NCBI GenBank assembly: GCA_963836015.1
Contig: CAWIIF010000011.1
Location: forward strand, 199,704-263,703
Reading direction: 5' to 3'
DNA: 64,000 nucleotides
DNA from: CAWCDJ01 sp963836015
GTDB taxonomy: Bacteria; Acidobacteriota; Terriglobia; Bryobacterales; Bryobacteraceae
This document shows, one piece after another, positions 48,045 through 57,145 of this stretch (position 1 is its first letter; every line of letters starts with the position of its first letter). Under the pieces are notes generated by a model, which did no database searches, had not been told where the DNA came from, and saw nothing but the letters and a program-made list of their open reading frames with translations. The translations under genes and the position numbers were made by a program.

Positions 48045-48527
48045 CTAGAACGGAACGTCGTCGTCCGTGATGCCTTGGTTGAAATCTTCCGCCGGAGCCG
48101 TGGTGGTGGCTGCCGGCTGCGGACGCTGCGCGGAACGCGGCATCGAGACCGGACGCTCGAAATCGCCCGGCGCGGACCCGCCCTCGCCGCGGCCTCCGCT
48201 GCCCAGCAGGATCAGCTCGTCGCACACTACTTCCGTAATGTACTTCTTCTGGCCTTCCTTATCTTCGTAGCTGCGGCTCTCCAGGCGGCCCTCGATGTAG
48301 ATCTGCTTGCCCTTCAGAAGATAGTTGGCCACGTTCTCCGAACGCCACAGCACGCAATTGTGCCAGTCCGTGACGTCCTTCCACTCGCCCGACTGCTGGT
48401 CTTTCCAGCGGCGGTTGGTGGCCAGCGTGAAACTGGAGCGGGCGACGCCACTCGGCGTGTACTTGGTCTCTGCATCCTTACCGAGGTGACCAAGCAGTAT
48501 TACTTTATTGACGCTTCGGGATGCCAT
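48045..48527 (-). CDS. ssb: Single-stranded DNA-binding protein
   Basis: 160 aa. OB-fold from residue 5 (VNKVILLGHLGKDAETKYTPSG; key: VILLGHLGKDAE), NCVLWRSENVANYLLKGKQIYIEGRLESRSYEDKEGQKKYITEVV (key: LLKGKQIYIEGRLESR) and a disordered Pro/Gly-rich linker. It ends with the acidic tip DDDVPF, which recruits replication and repair partners. Length and layout are normal. The gene sits alone between a TPR gene and a small coding-like stretch. Confidence 0.95.
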   Translation of the reverse strand: MASRSVNKVILLGHLGKDAETKYTPSGVARSSFTLATNRRWKDQQSGEWKDVTDWHNCVLWRSENVANYLLKGKQIYIEGRLESRSYEDKEGQKKYITEVVCDELILLGSGGRGEGGSAPGDFERPVSMPRSAQRPQPAATTTAPAEDFNQGITDDDVPF

Positions 48528-48571
48528 CTTATCCGAACTGTATCATAGTACGCCGGAAAACCGGCGGCTTT

Positions 48572-49837
48572 TCATCGCACCGCGGGGTAGCCGGCGCGCG
48601 CCGATGCCGGCACGGGACACGCTGCCAGCACGGCCCGCGCTTCATTCTTCGGAAAGTACGGCGTCACGCCCGGGAGCGATTGCTCGAGAAGCGCCCGCGA
48701 CGCGTCGCACGATCCTCCTGCTACCGCGGCCAGGTGCCGCCAGGCCGAATCGTCGGCGCGAAGACCGGCCGGAATATCGAAGTTCAGGGCACTCGCGAAC
48801 TCGTCCTCCGCGCGGTTAAAATCTTTCCGGCGGTAGAAGAGGATTCCGCGGTAAAGATGGGCCTCCCCCGACTTCAGATCCTGCGCCGCGGCAAACGCCG
48901 TGCGGCTCGCGAGATTGTAGTCGGAGAGCGCGCCTTCCGATTGGCCGGACGCCTCCCTGGCTCGGGCGCGGAGATAGTACGCCCGGGGCTCGGCCGGATC
49001 CTCCTTGATCGCCCGGGTCAGGCTGGCAATCGCCGCCCCGGCGTCCCCGGCCACGAATTGCGCCCCGCCCAGGTCGGTGTACGCCGAGGCCAGATTGGGC
49101 TGCGGCGCCAGCCGCTCCAGCACGGGAAGCTCGGCCTGGTCGCGCCTGGCCTCCCAAAGCTCGACCGCCCGCCGGTAATCCGCGGCCGCTTCCTTATAGT
49201 TGGCGGATTGGAACGCCTGCTTTCCGGCCGTCCACGCCGCCCAGGCCGGGGCGGTTGCGGGTACGAAGTTCCGCGCGGCGCCGGCAAGGTCCTTGTCCCG
49301 AAGAGCTAAATATCCAAGCCATTCGCGGCCCAGATCCAGCACGGTTTCACAACGGCTCGCGGGCATCAGGTTCGAAAGGCAGGTCGGCGCCTCGAGCGCC
49401 GAGGCGAGCTCCTGCCGTCCCTGGGCATACGCCGCCTCATCGCCTCCCGCCTTCAGGCGGGCTACCGCGGCCAGCACCCGCAGGCCCGACGATACCGGCT
49501 CCGGAGCCCTGTCCTTGGTCCGCGACGGCCATGCCTGGATGGCTTTGTCGAACGCCGCGGCGGCGGCCGTGAAACCCGCGCCGTCGTTCTCGAGGGTAGC
49601 GCCTGCCAGGGCGCAGTAACCCCGGTGGTATTGAATCAACGCGGTTTCCGTGGGGATCGCGACTGCAAGCAAAGCCGCCTGAGATTGCACGCAGCCGATG
49701 GTGTCACGAAGGGGCGGCAATGCCGCCAGCATGACCCGTTCGAAATCCGACTGAGCCTTCAGGCTCAGGGCCAATTGCTGCGTGTCGGCGCCGGAAAGAA
49801 CAGGAGCAGCGAGGAGCGCGAGTATCCAGACCTTCAT
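48572..49837 (-). CDS. Exported TPR-repeat protein
   Basis: 421 aa from MKVWILALLAAPVLSGA, a Sec signal. TPR-like helices follow in the middle and C-terminal parts (NYKEAAADYRRAVELWEARRD, AGDAGAAIASLTRAIKEDPAEPRAYYLRARA, KDFNRAEDEFASALNF; short key: AIASLTRAIKEDPAEPRA). A GTG at 49888, which overlaps the stop of the EmrA gene as GTGA, is the alternative start; the coupling favours it, the signal peptide favours ATG 49837. Last gene of the efflux operon tolC-emrB-emrA. Role unknown. Confidence 0.75.
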   Translation of the reverse strand: MKVWILALLAAPVLSGADTQQLALSLKAQSDFERVMLAALPPLRDTIGCVQSQAALLAVAIPTETALIQYHRGYCALAGATLENDGAGFTAAAAAFDKAIQAWPSRTKDRAPEPVSSGLRVLAAVARLKAGGDEAAYAQGRQELASALEAPTCLSNLMPASRCETVLDLGREWLGYLALRDKDLAGAARNFVPATAPAWAAWTAGKQAFQSANYKEAAADYRRAVELWEARRDQAELPVLERLAPQPNLASAYTDLGGAQFVAGDAGAAIASLTRAIKEDPAEPRAYYLRARAREASGQSEGALSDYNLASRTAFAAAQDLKSGEAHLYRGILFYRRKDFNRAEDEFASALNFDIPAGLRADDSAWRHLAAVAGGSCDASRALLEQSLPGVTPYFPKNEARAVLAACPVPASARAGYPAVR

Positions 49838-49884
49838 CCCCCTGAAACGGGGCAGGTCCGGGTCCAATGTACGGATCCTCACGC

Positions 49885-51174
49885 TCACTTCGTGAAAATG
49901 CTTACATCCACGTTCATGCCCGGCCGGAGCACCAGATTGTCCTGGGGATCGACCAAAATCTTCACGGGGATTCTTTGCACCACCTTGACAAAATTACCGG
50001 TTGCGTTCTCGGGCGGCAGCAGGCTCAGGCGCGATCCGGTGGCTCCGGCGATCGAATCCACGTGTCCGGAGACGCTCTTGCCGTACATGTCCACCGTGAT
50101 CTCCGCCCGCTGCCCGGCATGCACGCCGGCAAGCTGGGTCTCTTTGAAGTTAGCGGACACCCAGACATCGTTGAGCGGGATGATCGCCATCAGGCTTTGT
50201 CCGGGGGCCACCGTCTGACCGGTCTCGACCGATTTGCGGGTCACCACGCCATCCACCGGGGCGACGATCGTCGTGTAGCTGAGCATCAGCTCGGCGGTAT
50301 TCAGGTTGGCGCGCGCCGCATCCACGGCGGCTGAAGCGGTGCCGGCATCGGAGGTCCGGATCGGCACCTGCTTGCGGTTGGCCTGGGAGGCCTCCACCTG
50401 CGCCCTGGCATGCGCGACGCGCGATTGCGAGGCGGCCAGCGATGCTTTTCGAATGGCGGCTTCCTGCTGCGCGGAAGCCAGCTTTTCGCGCGCCGCCTGC
50501 AACTCGCTCTCGGCCACACGGGCGGAGGCCACGTATCCGTCGTATTGCTGGCGCGAAATCTCGGCCTTCTCCATCAGCGGCTTCATTCGGGCGAGATCGG
50601 CCTGCGCACGGTCGTTGCTGGCCTGGCGGGCCTGCACGTTAGCCTCGGCATACGCCAGGTCCGACTTGGCGGCCTGCTCGGCGGCAATCCCCGCACGCTC
50701 CAGGTCCGCCTGGGCGCTGGCCAGCTCGGCCTGCGCCGCCGCAACGTTGGATTGCGTAGTGTCGTTGGTCCACGGCACCACTTCGCGAGCGGAATTCGCC
50801 TGGCTGGAGGCCTGCTCCACTCCCGCCTTCGCCAGGTCCACCTTTGCCTGGTAGTCGCGCGGGTCGATCCGCACCAGCACATCCCCGGCTTTCACCGGCT
50901 GGTTGTCCTTCACCAGTACTTCGACCACGGTGCCGGAAATCTTCGGTGCGATGGCGGTCACGTGGCCGTCCACCGTGGCGTCGTCGGTTGTCACGCGATC
51001 CTGATAATGCATCCAGGCGGCTGCCGCGACTCCCACGGCGAGCAGCAGGATGATCGGGACGACAAACTTGGCGCGGGAGCTTTTTCGTGGTTCGGGCGCT
51101 TTTCGTAAAGCCGCGGACCGCTCCTCGGAAAGATCTTCGACAGCGTTGGGCATGATTTCCTCTGATTCCTTCAT
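49885..51174 (-). CDS. emrA: HlyD/EmrA-family membrane fusion protein
   Basis: 429 aa. One membrane helix (KFVVPIILLLAVGVAAAAW, about 36-54), then the lipoyl/biotinyl half TTDDATVDGHVTAIAPKISG (key: DDATVDGHVTAIAPKISG), KAGDVLVRIDPRDYQAKVD, a long Ala/Gln/Arg coiled-coil hairpin (about 105-300) and the C-terminal beta part SYTTIVAPVDGVVTRKSVETG. This adaptor bridges EmrB in the inner membrane with TolC in the outer membrane. Encoded after emrB with 107 bp between; the 3' TGA overlaps GTG of the next frame. Confidence 0.9.
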   Translation of the reverse strand: MKESEEIMPNAVEDLSEERSAALRKAPEPRKSSRAKFVVPIILLLAVGVAAAAWMHYQDRVTTDDATVDGHVTAIAPKISGTVVEVLVKDNQPVKAGDVLVRIDPRDYQAKVDLAKAGVEQASSQANSAREVVPWTNDTTQSNVAAAQAELASAQADLERAGIAAEQAAKSDLAYAEANVQARQASNDRAQADLARMKPLMEKAEISRQQYDGYVASARVAESELQAAREKLASAQQEAAIRKASLAASQSRVAHARAQVEASQANRKQVPIRTSDAGTASAAVDAARANLNTAELMLSYTTIVAPVDGVVTRKSVETGQTVAPGQSLMAIIPLNDVWVSANFKETQLAGVHAGQRAEITVDMYGKSVSGHVDSIAGATGSRLSLLPPENATGNFVKVVQRIPVKILVDPQDNLVLRPGMNVDVSIFTK

Positions 51175-51281
51175 CGCATCGCTCGGGCCAAACCGCAGTC
51201 TGGCCGGAAGTCTATTTCCACATTGTACTTACACTTCAAGGCGGCATTCGGCGGAGACTCTTCGGTGCCCATATTTCGGCA

Positions 51282-52826
51282 TCACTCCACCATCACGGGT
51301 CCGCGCGGCGGCCCGCTCTTCCGCATCATCAACATCATCGGAATAATAGCGATGAACAAAACCGCCATGAGCCAGAACGCATCCGCAAAAGCCAGCATGC
51401 TCGACTGGCGGACCGCCAAACCGTAAATGATCCCGTTCGCCTGCTGGGCAGCGTCGGGCAGCGAAGCGCCTCTCTGCTGCAGCAACTGGGTGATCTGGAA
51501 ATGGGTCGCCTGGTAGGCTGCGTCGTACGGAGTCAGGTGCGCGGTGAGCACCTGCTGGTGGAACTGCGCGCGCCGCGCCAGCAGCGTGGTTACGGTGGCG
51601 ATTCCGGAGCTGCCGCCGATATTCCGCGCCAGGTTGAACAGGCCGGTGGCGTAATTCGTTCGTTCCTTGGGGATGTAGGCAAACGCCGCGGCACTGATCG
51701 GCACAAACAAAAACGCCATCCCTGCGCTTTGGATGATGCGGCTCCACATGGCGGTGCGGAAATCGACGTAGAGGTTGAACCGCGACATGGCGAACAACCC
51801 GGCGGACGAGATCAGGACTCCCACCACCACCAGCCAGCGGGCCTGCACCCGCCGCATGAGAAGGCCGACCATCGGCAGGCACAGGCAAACCACCAGCCCG
51901 CCCGGCGACAGGACCATGCCGCTGAGGAGCGCCGTGTAGCCAATCAGGGTCTGGAGAAACAGCGGCAGCAGGGCCGTGCTGCCATACAGGACAAAGCCCA
52001 GCACCAACATCGACATCGTCGCCAGCGTGTAATTGCGGTCTTTGAGGATGTGGAAGTCGATGACCGGCTCCTTCTGCCGGAGCTCCCACCACACCACCCC
52101 TATCAGGCACACCGCGGTAACCACGGCAAACGCGACAATGAAGTGCGAGCTGAACCAGTCTTCCCGCTGCCCTTCGTCGAGCACCACTTCGAGAGCGCCC
52201 AGGCCTGTGGCCAGCAGCCCGAACCCCATGTAGTCGATCTTCAGCCCCTGCGCCCTGCCGCGCCGCAGCAGGTAAGGCGGGTCGAAAATCAGCACCGTGG
52301 TCAGCAGCAGGGACAGAATCCCGACCGGGATGTTGATGAGGAAAATCCAGCGCCAGCTATAGTTGTCCGTGATCCAGCCGCCCAGTGTGGGGCCGATCAC
52401 CGGGGCTACCACCACGCCCATGCCGTACACCGCCATGGCCATGCCGTGCTTTTCACGCGGGAAGCTCTCCACCAGGATCGCCTGCGAGATCGGCTGCAGC
52501 GCGCCCCCGCCCACCCCCTGCAGCACGCGGAAGAAAATTAGCGTGCCGAGCGTAGGAGCAAGGCCGCACAGGGCCGAGCTGACGGTGAAGATCGCCACGC
52601 AGGTCATGTAGAACCGCTTGCGCCCGAGCAGCATCGAAAACCAGCCGCCCATCGGAAGGATGATCGCGTTCGAGACCAGATACGAAGTAAGCACCCAGGT
52701 GGATTCGTCCACGCTGGCGGAAAGATTGCCTGCAATATGCGGGAGCGCCACGTTGGCAACGCTGGTGTCCAGCACCTCCATGAACGTCGCGAGCATGACC
52801 GTCATGGCGATGATCCAAGGATTAAT
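51282..52826 (-). CDS. emrB: EmrB/DHA2-family drug:H+ antiporter (14 TM MFS)
   Basis: About 514 aa, 14 helices. Motifs are FMEVLDTSVANVALPHIAGNLSAS (key: EVLDTSVANVALPHIAG, the DHA2 motif D1), GRKRFYM (motif A), RVLQGVGGGALQPISQAIL (motif B), and GPTLGGWITDNYSWRWIFLINIPVG (motif C; key: GPTLGGWITDNYSWRWIF). The expected N-terminus N-P-W-I-I has no ATG/GTG/TTG; an ATT at 52826 fits the family start (ATT-AAT-CCT-TGG). The first ATG is at 52805 (507 aa). It exports drugs, detergents or fatty acids together with EmrA and TolC. Confidence 0.9.
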   Translation of the reverse strand: MNPWIIAMTVMLATFMEVLDTSVANVALPHIAGNLSASVDESTWVLTSYLVSNAIILPMGGWFSMLLGRKRFYMTCVAIFTVSSALCGLAPTLGTLIFFRVLQGVGGGALQPISQAILVESFPREKHGMAMAVYGMGVVVAPVIGPTLGGWITDNYSWRWIFLINIPVGILSLLLTTVLIFDPPYLLRRGRAQGLKIDYMGFGLLATGLGALEVVLDEGQREDWFSSHFIVAFAVVTAVCLIGVVWWELRQKEPVIDFHILKDRNYTLATMSMLVLGFVLYGSTALLPLFLQTLIGYTALLSGMVLSPGGLVVCLCLPMVGLLMRRVQARWLVVVGVLISSAGLFAMSRFNLYVDFRTAMWSRIIQSAGMAFLFVPISAAAFAYIPKERTNYATGLFNLARNIGGSSGIATVTTLLARRAQFHQQVLTAHLTPYDAAYQATHFQITQLLQQRGASLPDAAQQANGIIYGLAVRQSSMLAFADAFWLMAVLFIAIIPMMLMMRKSGPPRGPVMVE

Positions 52827-52836
52827 GGATTCGCCG

Positions 52837-54180
52837 CTATTTCGCGTACACCGCCTCCATTTGACCGACCGCGTGGGCCAAGTCGGCCCGTGACTGGTTA
52901 TACCGGTAGAGCGCCCCGATCTGGTTATCGCTGGCGCGCGCCAACTCGTTCTGGGCGGTAACCACCTCGATATTGTTGGCCACCCCCGCTTGAAAGCGGT
53001 CGCGCGCCTGGTCCACTTCCTGGCGGGCGAGATCCAGGCCCAGGTTGGCCACATTCACCTCGTTGCGCGCCGAGTCCAGCTGCGCGACGGCCGTCTTCAC
53101 CTGGAGCGCGATCCGGTTCCGCAGCTCCGTCTCCTGCTGCTTGAGGGCCCGTATGGCCAGGTCCGCCTGGGCGCGCTGGGCCTGTATGCGTCCGCCGGTG
53201 AATATCGGGAAGTCGAGGCTGGCGGCATACTCATAGACCGGAATGCTGGAAGACGGCGTGAGGCCCTGCTCTACCCAGGTGCCGTTCAAGGAGAAGCGCG
53301 GCAGCCGCTGTTCCCCGGCCGCCTTCCGGTCGAGCTCGGCATGCTGCTCCCGGGAGGCGATCTGTTTCAGCTCGGGCCGTTCCGCAAAGGCCCGGTCCAG
53401 GGTCTGGTCGGCGGAGACCGCCGGGGTCGCGAAGAAACTCACCTGGTCGGCCAGCTCGATCTTCTGCCGCGGGTCCAGGCTCAACAGACGCGCCAGGCCG
53501 AACAGCGTGGTCTCGAGCTGGGTCTGCGACTGGATCAGCCGCTGCTTCTCGTTCTGCAATTGCACATTGGCGCGCAGCGTGTCGATCCCGGTCCCTACGC
53601 CGTTTTTCTGCAGATCGGCCGCCTGGTCGTAGAGCGCCTGGGCCAGGTCCACGCGCGACTTGGCGGCCTGCACGTCCGCCGCCGCGCGCTGCGCTCCGAG
53701 GTATTGCGACACCACCAGCAGGACGCTCTCTTCCCGCGCCGTCATCTCCTGCGCGCGGCTGGCGTCGATCCCGTACTGCGCCCCGCGGTATCGCCGCCAC
53801 AAAGTCAAATCGAAGACCGGTGCGTTGAACCCGGCGCCGGCCTGGAACACCTCATACGGTCCCACGTGCTGCGCGAAGCCTGGGAAGCGGAACCCGATGG
53901 CCGATTCCAGGTTTACGCGGTGAACTTGCTCCGAAACGCTGCCGGACACCTGCGGCATGAGTGCCGAGCGTGCCAGTTGCCGCTCCTGCTCGCTTTGCGA
54001 AACCTCGATGTTGGACAGAATCACCTGGGGATTCTGGCGCAGCGCCGTCTGCACGGCATCCCGCAGCGTGAGCTTCAGGAGTGCTGGCTCCGGTGTCCGG
54101 ACGACGGTCTGCTGCGCCAGGACAGGCGCCACCAGGGCTAACATCAGCGCGGCACTGCGGTTGAGCGGCAACTTCGACAT
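52837..54180 (-). CDS. TolC-family outer-membrane efflux protein
   Basis: 447 aa. Signal peptide, then two repeated outer-membrane efflux domains: LTLRDAVQTALRQNPQVILSNIEVSQSEQERQLARS (key: AVQTALRQNPQVILSNIEVSQ) and, in the second half, SLDFPIFTGGRIQAQRAQADL (key: FPIFTGGRIQAQRAQADL). Both have the long coiled-coil helices that form the periplasmic tunnel. First gene of the efflux operon; the emrB coding region begins 10 bp after its stop. No local regulator of the operon is seen; the sigma-54 activator upstream is on the same strand but ends 118 bp away. Confidence 0.9.
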   Translation of the reverse strand: MSKLPLNRSAALMLALVAPVLAQQTVVRTPEPALLKLTLRDAVQTALRQNPQVILSNIEVSQSEQERQLARSALMPQVSGSVSEQVHRVNLESAIGFRFPGFAQHVGPYEVFQAGAGFNAPVFDLTLWRRYRGAQYGIDASRAQEMTAREESVLLVVSQYLGAQRAAADVQAAKSRVDLAQALYDQAADLQKNGVGTGIDTLRANVQLQNEKQRLIQSQTQLETTLFGLARLLSLDPRQKIELADQVSFFATPAVSADQTLDRAFAERPELKQIASREQHAELDRKAAGEQRLPRFSLNGTWVEQGLTPSSSIPVYEYAASLDFPIFTGGRIQAQRAQADLAIRALKQQETELRNRIALQVKTAVAQLDSARNEVNVANLGLDLARQEVDQARDRFQAGVANNIEVVTAQNELARASDNQIGALYRYNQSRADLAHAVGQMEAVYAK

Positions 54181-54298
54181 GGTATCCTCGGCAACATTTT
54201 ACGCACCTCGGAGACCAAAGAAAAGTGCTGCAACTATAACAAAGGAAAAGGTGATGAGTGTGAGGGGAGCCGATATATGGGCAGCGGCCCAAATACCG

Positions 54299-56371
54299 TC
54301 AGACGTCCTTCGATTCGATGCCGAGCTTGCGCATCTTAGCCTGCAGGGTGGTGCGCTTCATCCCGAGCCGGGCTGCCGCACCGCGGTCGCCCCCCACCCG
54401 CCCGCCGGAATCCCGCAACGCCTGTACGATGGCATCGCGCTCGGCCCCCGCTAGCGTCTTGGCTTCCGCCGACCCCGAAACGCCTCGCTTCAGCTCGCGG
54501 ATGGGCGCCTGCAGCGTCGAAGCCGGAGTGATGATGACGGCCCGCTCGATGAAGTTTTGCAGCTCCCGGATGTTCCCCGGCCAGTGATACCGCGTGAGAA
54601 CCTGCATGGCTTCCGACGGAATGCTGGTGATCCGCTTGTTCATGCGCCGCGCGAACTGCTGCACGAAGTACCGCACCAGCAGCGGAATGTCTTCGCGGCG
54701 TTCGCGGAGCGGGGGCACCGTGATGGGGAAAACGTTCAGCCGGTAATAAAGATCGGCGCGGAACTCCCGATCTTCCACCATGGTCGAAAGATCGCGGTTG
54801 GTCGCCGCCACCAGCCGCGCGTCGGTGCGGATGGTGCGCGAGCTGCCCAGGCGCTCGAATTCCCGCTCCTGCAGCACGCGCAGCAGCTTGGTCTGCAGCT
54901 CCAGCGGAATTTCGCCCACCTCGTCCAGGAACATCGTGCCGCGGTGCGCCAGCTCGAACCGCCCGATGCGCTGCGCGATGGCGCCCGTGAAGGCTCCCTT
55001 CTCGTGGCCGAACATCTCGCTCTCGAGCAGCCCGGTGGGAATGGCCGCGCAGTTCAGCTTGACGAAGGTCCCCTGCCGCCGGCCGCTCAGATCGTGGATG
55101 GCGCGCGCCAGCAGCTCCTTCCCGGTGCCGGTCTCGCCGTAGACCAACACCGTGGAATCGGTGGGCGCCACCGTCTCCACCTGTTTCAGAATGGCGCGCA
55201 GCGCGCGGCTCTGGCCGATGATTTCCTCGAACCGGTTGTCGGTCCGGATCTCGTCCTCGAGGTACACCTTCTCCTCGGCCAGGCGGGCGTTCAACTCCTC
55301 GATTCGCGTATAGGAGAGTGCGTTATCGAGCGCGATGGCGACCTGCCCCCCCGCCTGCGTGAAGAACTGCAGGTCCTCCGCGGTGAAGAACTTCTCCCGG
55401 CGCGAGCCGAGATTGAGCGTGCCCACCACCGCGGACCTAGTGATCAGCGGAATGCAGCCGAGCGAATTCAGCCCTTCCCGGGACATGATCTCGCGCGTGA
55501 ACTGGGAAATTTCACCCGCTTCCCCCAGGGTGTAAAGCTGCCCCTGACGGGTGCGGAAGACGTGACCGGCCAGCGTGCCTTCGAGCGGCACGATGGCGTC
55601 TTCGCGGATCAGCCCCGAGCCATCCGGAAAGTCCAATGCCTGTAGCCGCAGAGCCTGGATTTCGGCATCGTAGATCAGCAGGCTGACGTAATCAAGGCCG
55701 AACGTCCGCCGCAGCGAGGCGGAGATCGCCTGAAACAGCTGCCGTGTGGCCAGGCACTGGACCACCGCATTGTTGATTTCGAGTAGGGTCCGCAGCCGGT
55801 CGCGCTCCCGCGCCAGCTGCTCTTCATAGGCCCGGGCGGATTCCGAATTCAGCGCGTTATCCACCGCCACGGCGACCTGCCGGGCCACGTGCTCCATGAA
55901 CTCGATGTCTTCCGGCCGGTATGCGTCGGTTGCGAGCGAGCCGAAGTGAATGCCGCCCAGGTCGCGCTGGGCCGTGAACAGCGGCAGCGCGCAGTAGGAG
56001 TGAATGCCGTTGGCCCGCAGCAGGTCGAAAATAATCGGGAAGCGCGTCTCCCGGTCGAGGTCCGGAACGTAGACCGCGTGCCGGGTCGCCAGGGCCAGCC
56101 CTGTCGCAGTCTGGTCGATGGGGGTGGATTCCGGCGTCGGCCCGACGATCGTACGCTCGGTCTCCAACAGGTGCAGTCGGACTGCGCTCCCGTTGTCATC
56201 GAGTAGCGTCAGGGTAATGAAATCGAACGCCACCAGGCGGTGCAGGCAGCGGCTCAGGTCCGGGAAGAGCGTGGAGAGCTGGCGGTGGGAGGCAATAGAT
56301 TCGGCCACCTCGAGCAGGGCTTCATACCGCTCGCGGGTCGGATCCGGACGTGTCGGAGCAGACGAGGGCAT
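54299..56371 (-). CDS. Sigma-54-dependent transcriptional activator with two GAF domains (FhlA-like)
   Basis: 690 aa. Two GAF domains (about residues 30-185 and 205-355) feed an AAA+ domain with Walker A GETGTGKELLARAIH (about 430), the sigma-54 contact loop GAFTGA (HEKGAFTGA), Walker B GTMFLDEVGEI, sensor VAATNRDL, and R-finger region LYYRLNVFPITVPPLRERREDI (key: YYRLNVFPITVPPLRERR). The Fis-type HTH at the end is AAARLGMKRTTLQAKMRKLGI. Start at 56371 (MPSSAP); GTG at 56407 is possible. Both overlap the upstream STAS gene. The signal bound by the GAF domains is unknown. Confidence 0.9.
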   Translation of the reverse strand: MPSSAPTRPDPTRERYEALLEVAESIASHRQLSTLFPDLSRCLHRLVAFDFITLTLLDDNGSAVRLHLLETERTIVGPTPESTPIDQTATGLALATRHAVYVPDLDRETRFPIIFDLLRANGIHSYCALPLFTAQRDLGGIHFGSLATDAYRPEDIEFMEHVARQVAVAVDNALNSESARAYEEQLARERDRLRTLLEINNAVVQCLATRQLFQAISASLRRTFGLDYVSLLIYDAEIQALRLQALDFPDGSGLIREDAIVPLEGTLAGHVFRTRQGQLYTLGEAGEISQFTREIMSREGLNSLGCIPLITRSAVVGTLNLGSRREKFFTAEDLQFFTQAGGQVAIALDNALSYTRIEELNARLAEEKVYLEDEIRTDNRFEEIIGQSRALRAILKQVETVAPTDSTVLVYGETGTGKELLARAIHDLSGRRQGTFVKLNCAAIPTGLLESEMFGHEKGAFTGAIAQRIGRFELAHRGTMFLDEVGEIPLELQTKLLRVLQEREFERLGSSRTIRTDARLVAATNRDLSTMVEDREFRADLYYRLNVFPITVPPLRERREDIPLLVRYFVQQFARRMNKRITSIPSEAMQVLTRYHWPGNIRELQNFIERAVIITPASTLQAPIRELKRGVSGSAEAKTLAGAERDAIVQALRDSGGRVGGDRGAAARLGMKRTTLQAKMRKLGIESKDV

Positions 56372-56678
56372 TTGCGTGTCGGGCCAGCTTTCCTTCAACC
56401 GTACCACACCGCTTCCGGCACTCCTCCACCAACGACTGGATCAGCGGTGTTACAGCTTCAAGCCGGACACCTCTTAGATGCATCTCCGCCAACAATGATT
56501 GCCCTCGATCGTCGATAAAATCAACGTCTTGCAGATCCGCCACGGTACGCCTGCCCTCGGTCGTCGATTCGGCTGTTTGCCAGCACTGCCGCAGTTCTTG
56601 AACCCAGGGTCCCGCCAACCTGCCCTCCAGGCTGAACCGGAGTTCCTGCGCACTATCGTGAATCGTAATCTTGAGCAT
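56322..56678 (-). CDS. STAS-domain protein (anti-sigma-factor-antagonist-like)
   Basis: 118 aa from ATG 56678. Beta-alpha layout as in SpoIIAA: LKITIHDSAQELRFSLEGRLAGPWVQELRQCW (key: ELRFSLEGRLAGPWVQEL), TVADLQDVDFIDDRGQSLLAEMHLRGV (key: DVDFIDDRGQSLLAEMHLRG). The phosphorylatable Ser of anti-anti-sigma factors (D-S-S/T-G) is replaced by D-D-R-G. The C-terminal tail overlaps the sigma-54 activator start by about 50 bp in another frame. The pair may be translationally coupled. Confidence 0.7.
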   Translation of the reverse strand: MLKITIHDSAQELRFSLEGRLAGPWVQELRQCWQTAESTTEGRRTVADLQDVDFIDDRGQSLLAEMHLRGVRLEAVTPLIQSLVEECRKRCGTVEGKLARHANALVCSDTSGSDPRAV

Positions 56679-56796
56679 TTCCTGAAACAAATGAAGGCAC
56701 GCGCCGTGCCATCGGCCGAAAGTCCTGCTTTCAGCGGAAAGCCGGCACGACTGTATCGTCGGCTGCCCAAATAGCGGCAATCGGGACGTTCCCGCG

Positions 56797-56997
56797 TCAG
56801 GCAGCCCGGGAAGCGGAGTCGTCCCGCGATTCCGGGGCGTCCGGCTGGTGCGCGGCCGGCTGCGCGTTGCAGACCGGACAGCAGTGGGTACAATACCAGC
56901 CGTGGACTTCCTCCGGCATATGCAGCCGGTTCGGCCAGTTTCCGCAGATGTCGCAGCAACCTTTCACCCGCTCGGAGATGTGACAGTTTGGCCTCAT
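56797..56997 (-). CDS. Small cysteine-rich zinc-ribbon-like protein (66 aa)
   Basis: 66 aa with AGGA 9 nt before the ATG at 56997. Cysteine pattern: C-C-x-x-C-G-N-W near residues 15-20, then H-G-W-Y-C-x-x-C-C-P-V-C-N (37-49): four paired Cys that could bind one Zn. The C-terminal third is acidic and disordered. It diverges from a MerR regulator whose operator-promoter lies in the 150-bp gap, so it may be under metal or redox control. Not recognised as a named family. Confidence 0.65.
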   Translation of the reverse strand: MRPNCHISERVKGCCDICGNWPNRLHMPEEVHGWYCTHCCPVCNAQPAAHQPDAPESRDDSASRAA

Positions 56998-57102
56998 GTA
57001 TGATTTTCCTTGCAGTTGACCTTCCATTCCCCAAAGACGACGCACCACCTGAGATTGCGAATACCGGCGCCGCGATTGAGTAAATTTATCCTGACCCTTC
57101 CC

Positions 57103-57133
57103 TTGACTCGTCTACAACTGTAGGGTTGAGACT
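57103..57133 (+). promoter_or_regulatory. Predicted MerR-type promoter-operator
   Basis: TTGACT (57103-57108) is followed by a dyad CTACA-AC-TGTAG (57112-57123) set in the spacer, as in MerR-family promoters where the regulator sits between -35 and -10. The -10 box is not clean, so its exact position is unsure. Confidence 0.5.
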
Positions 57134-57145
57134 GAGATCTGGACA

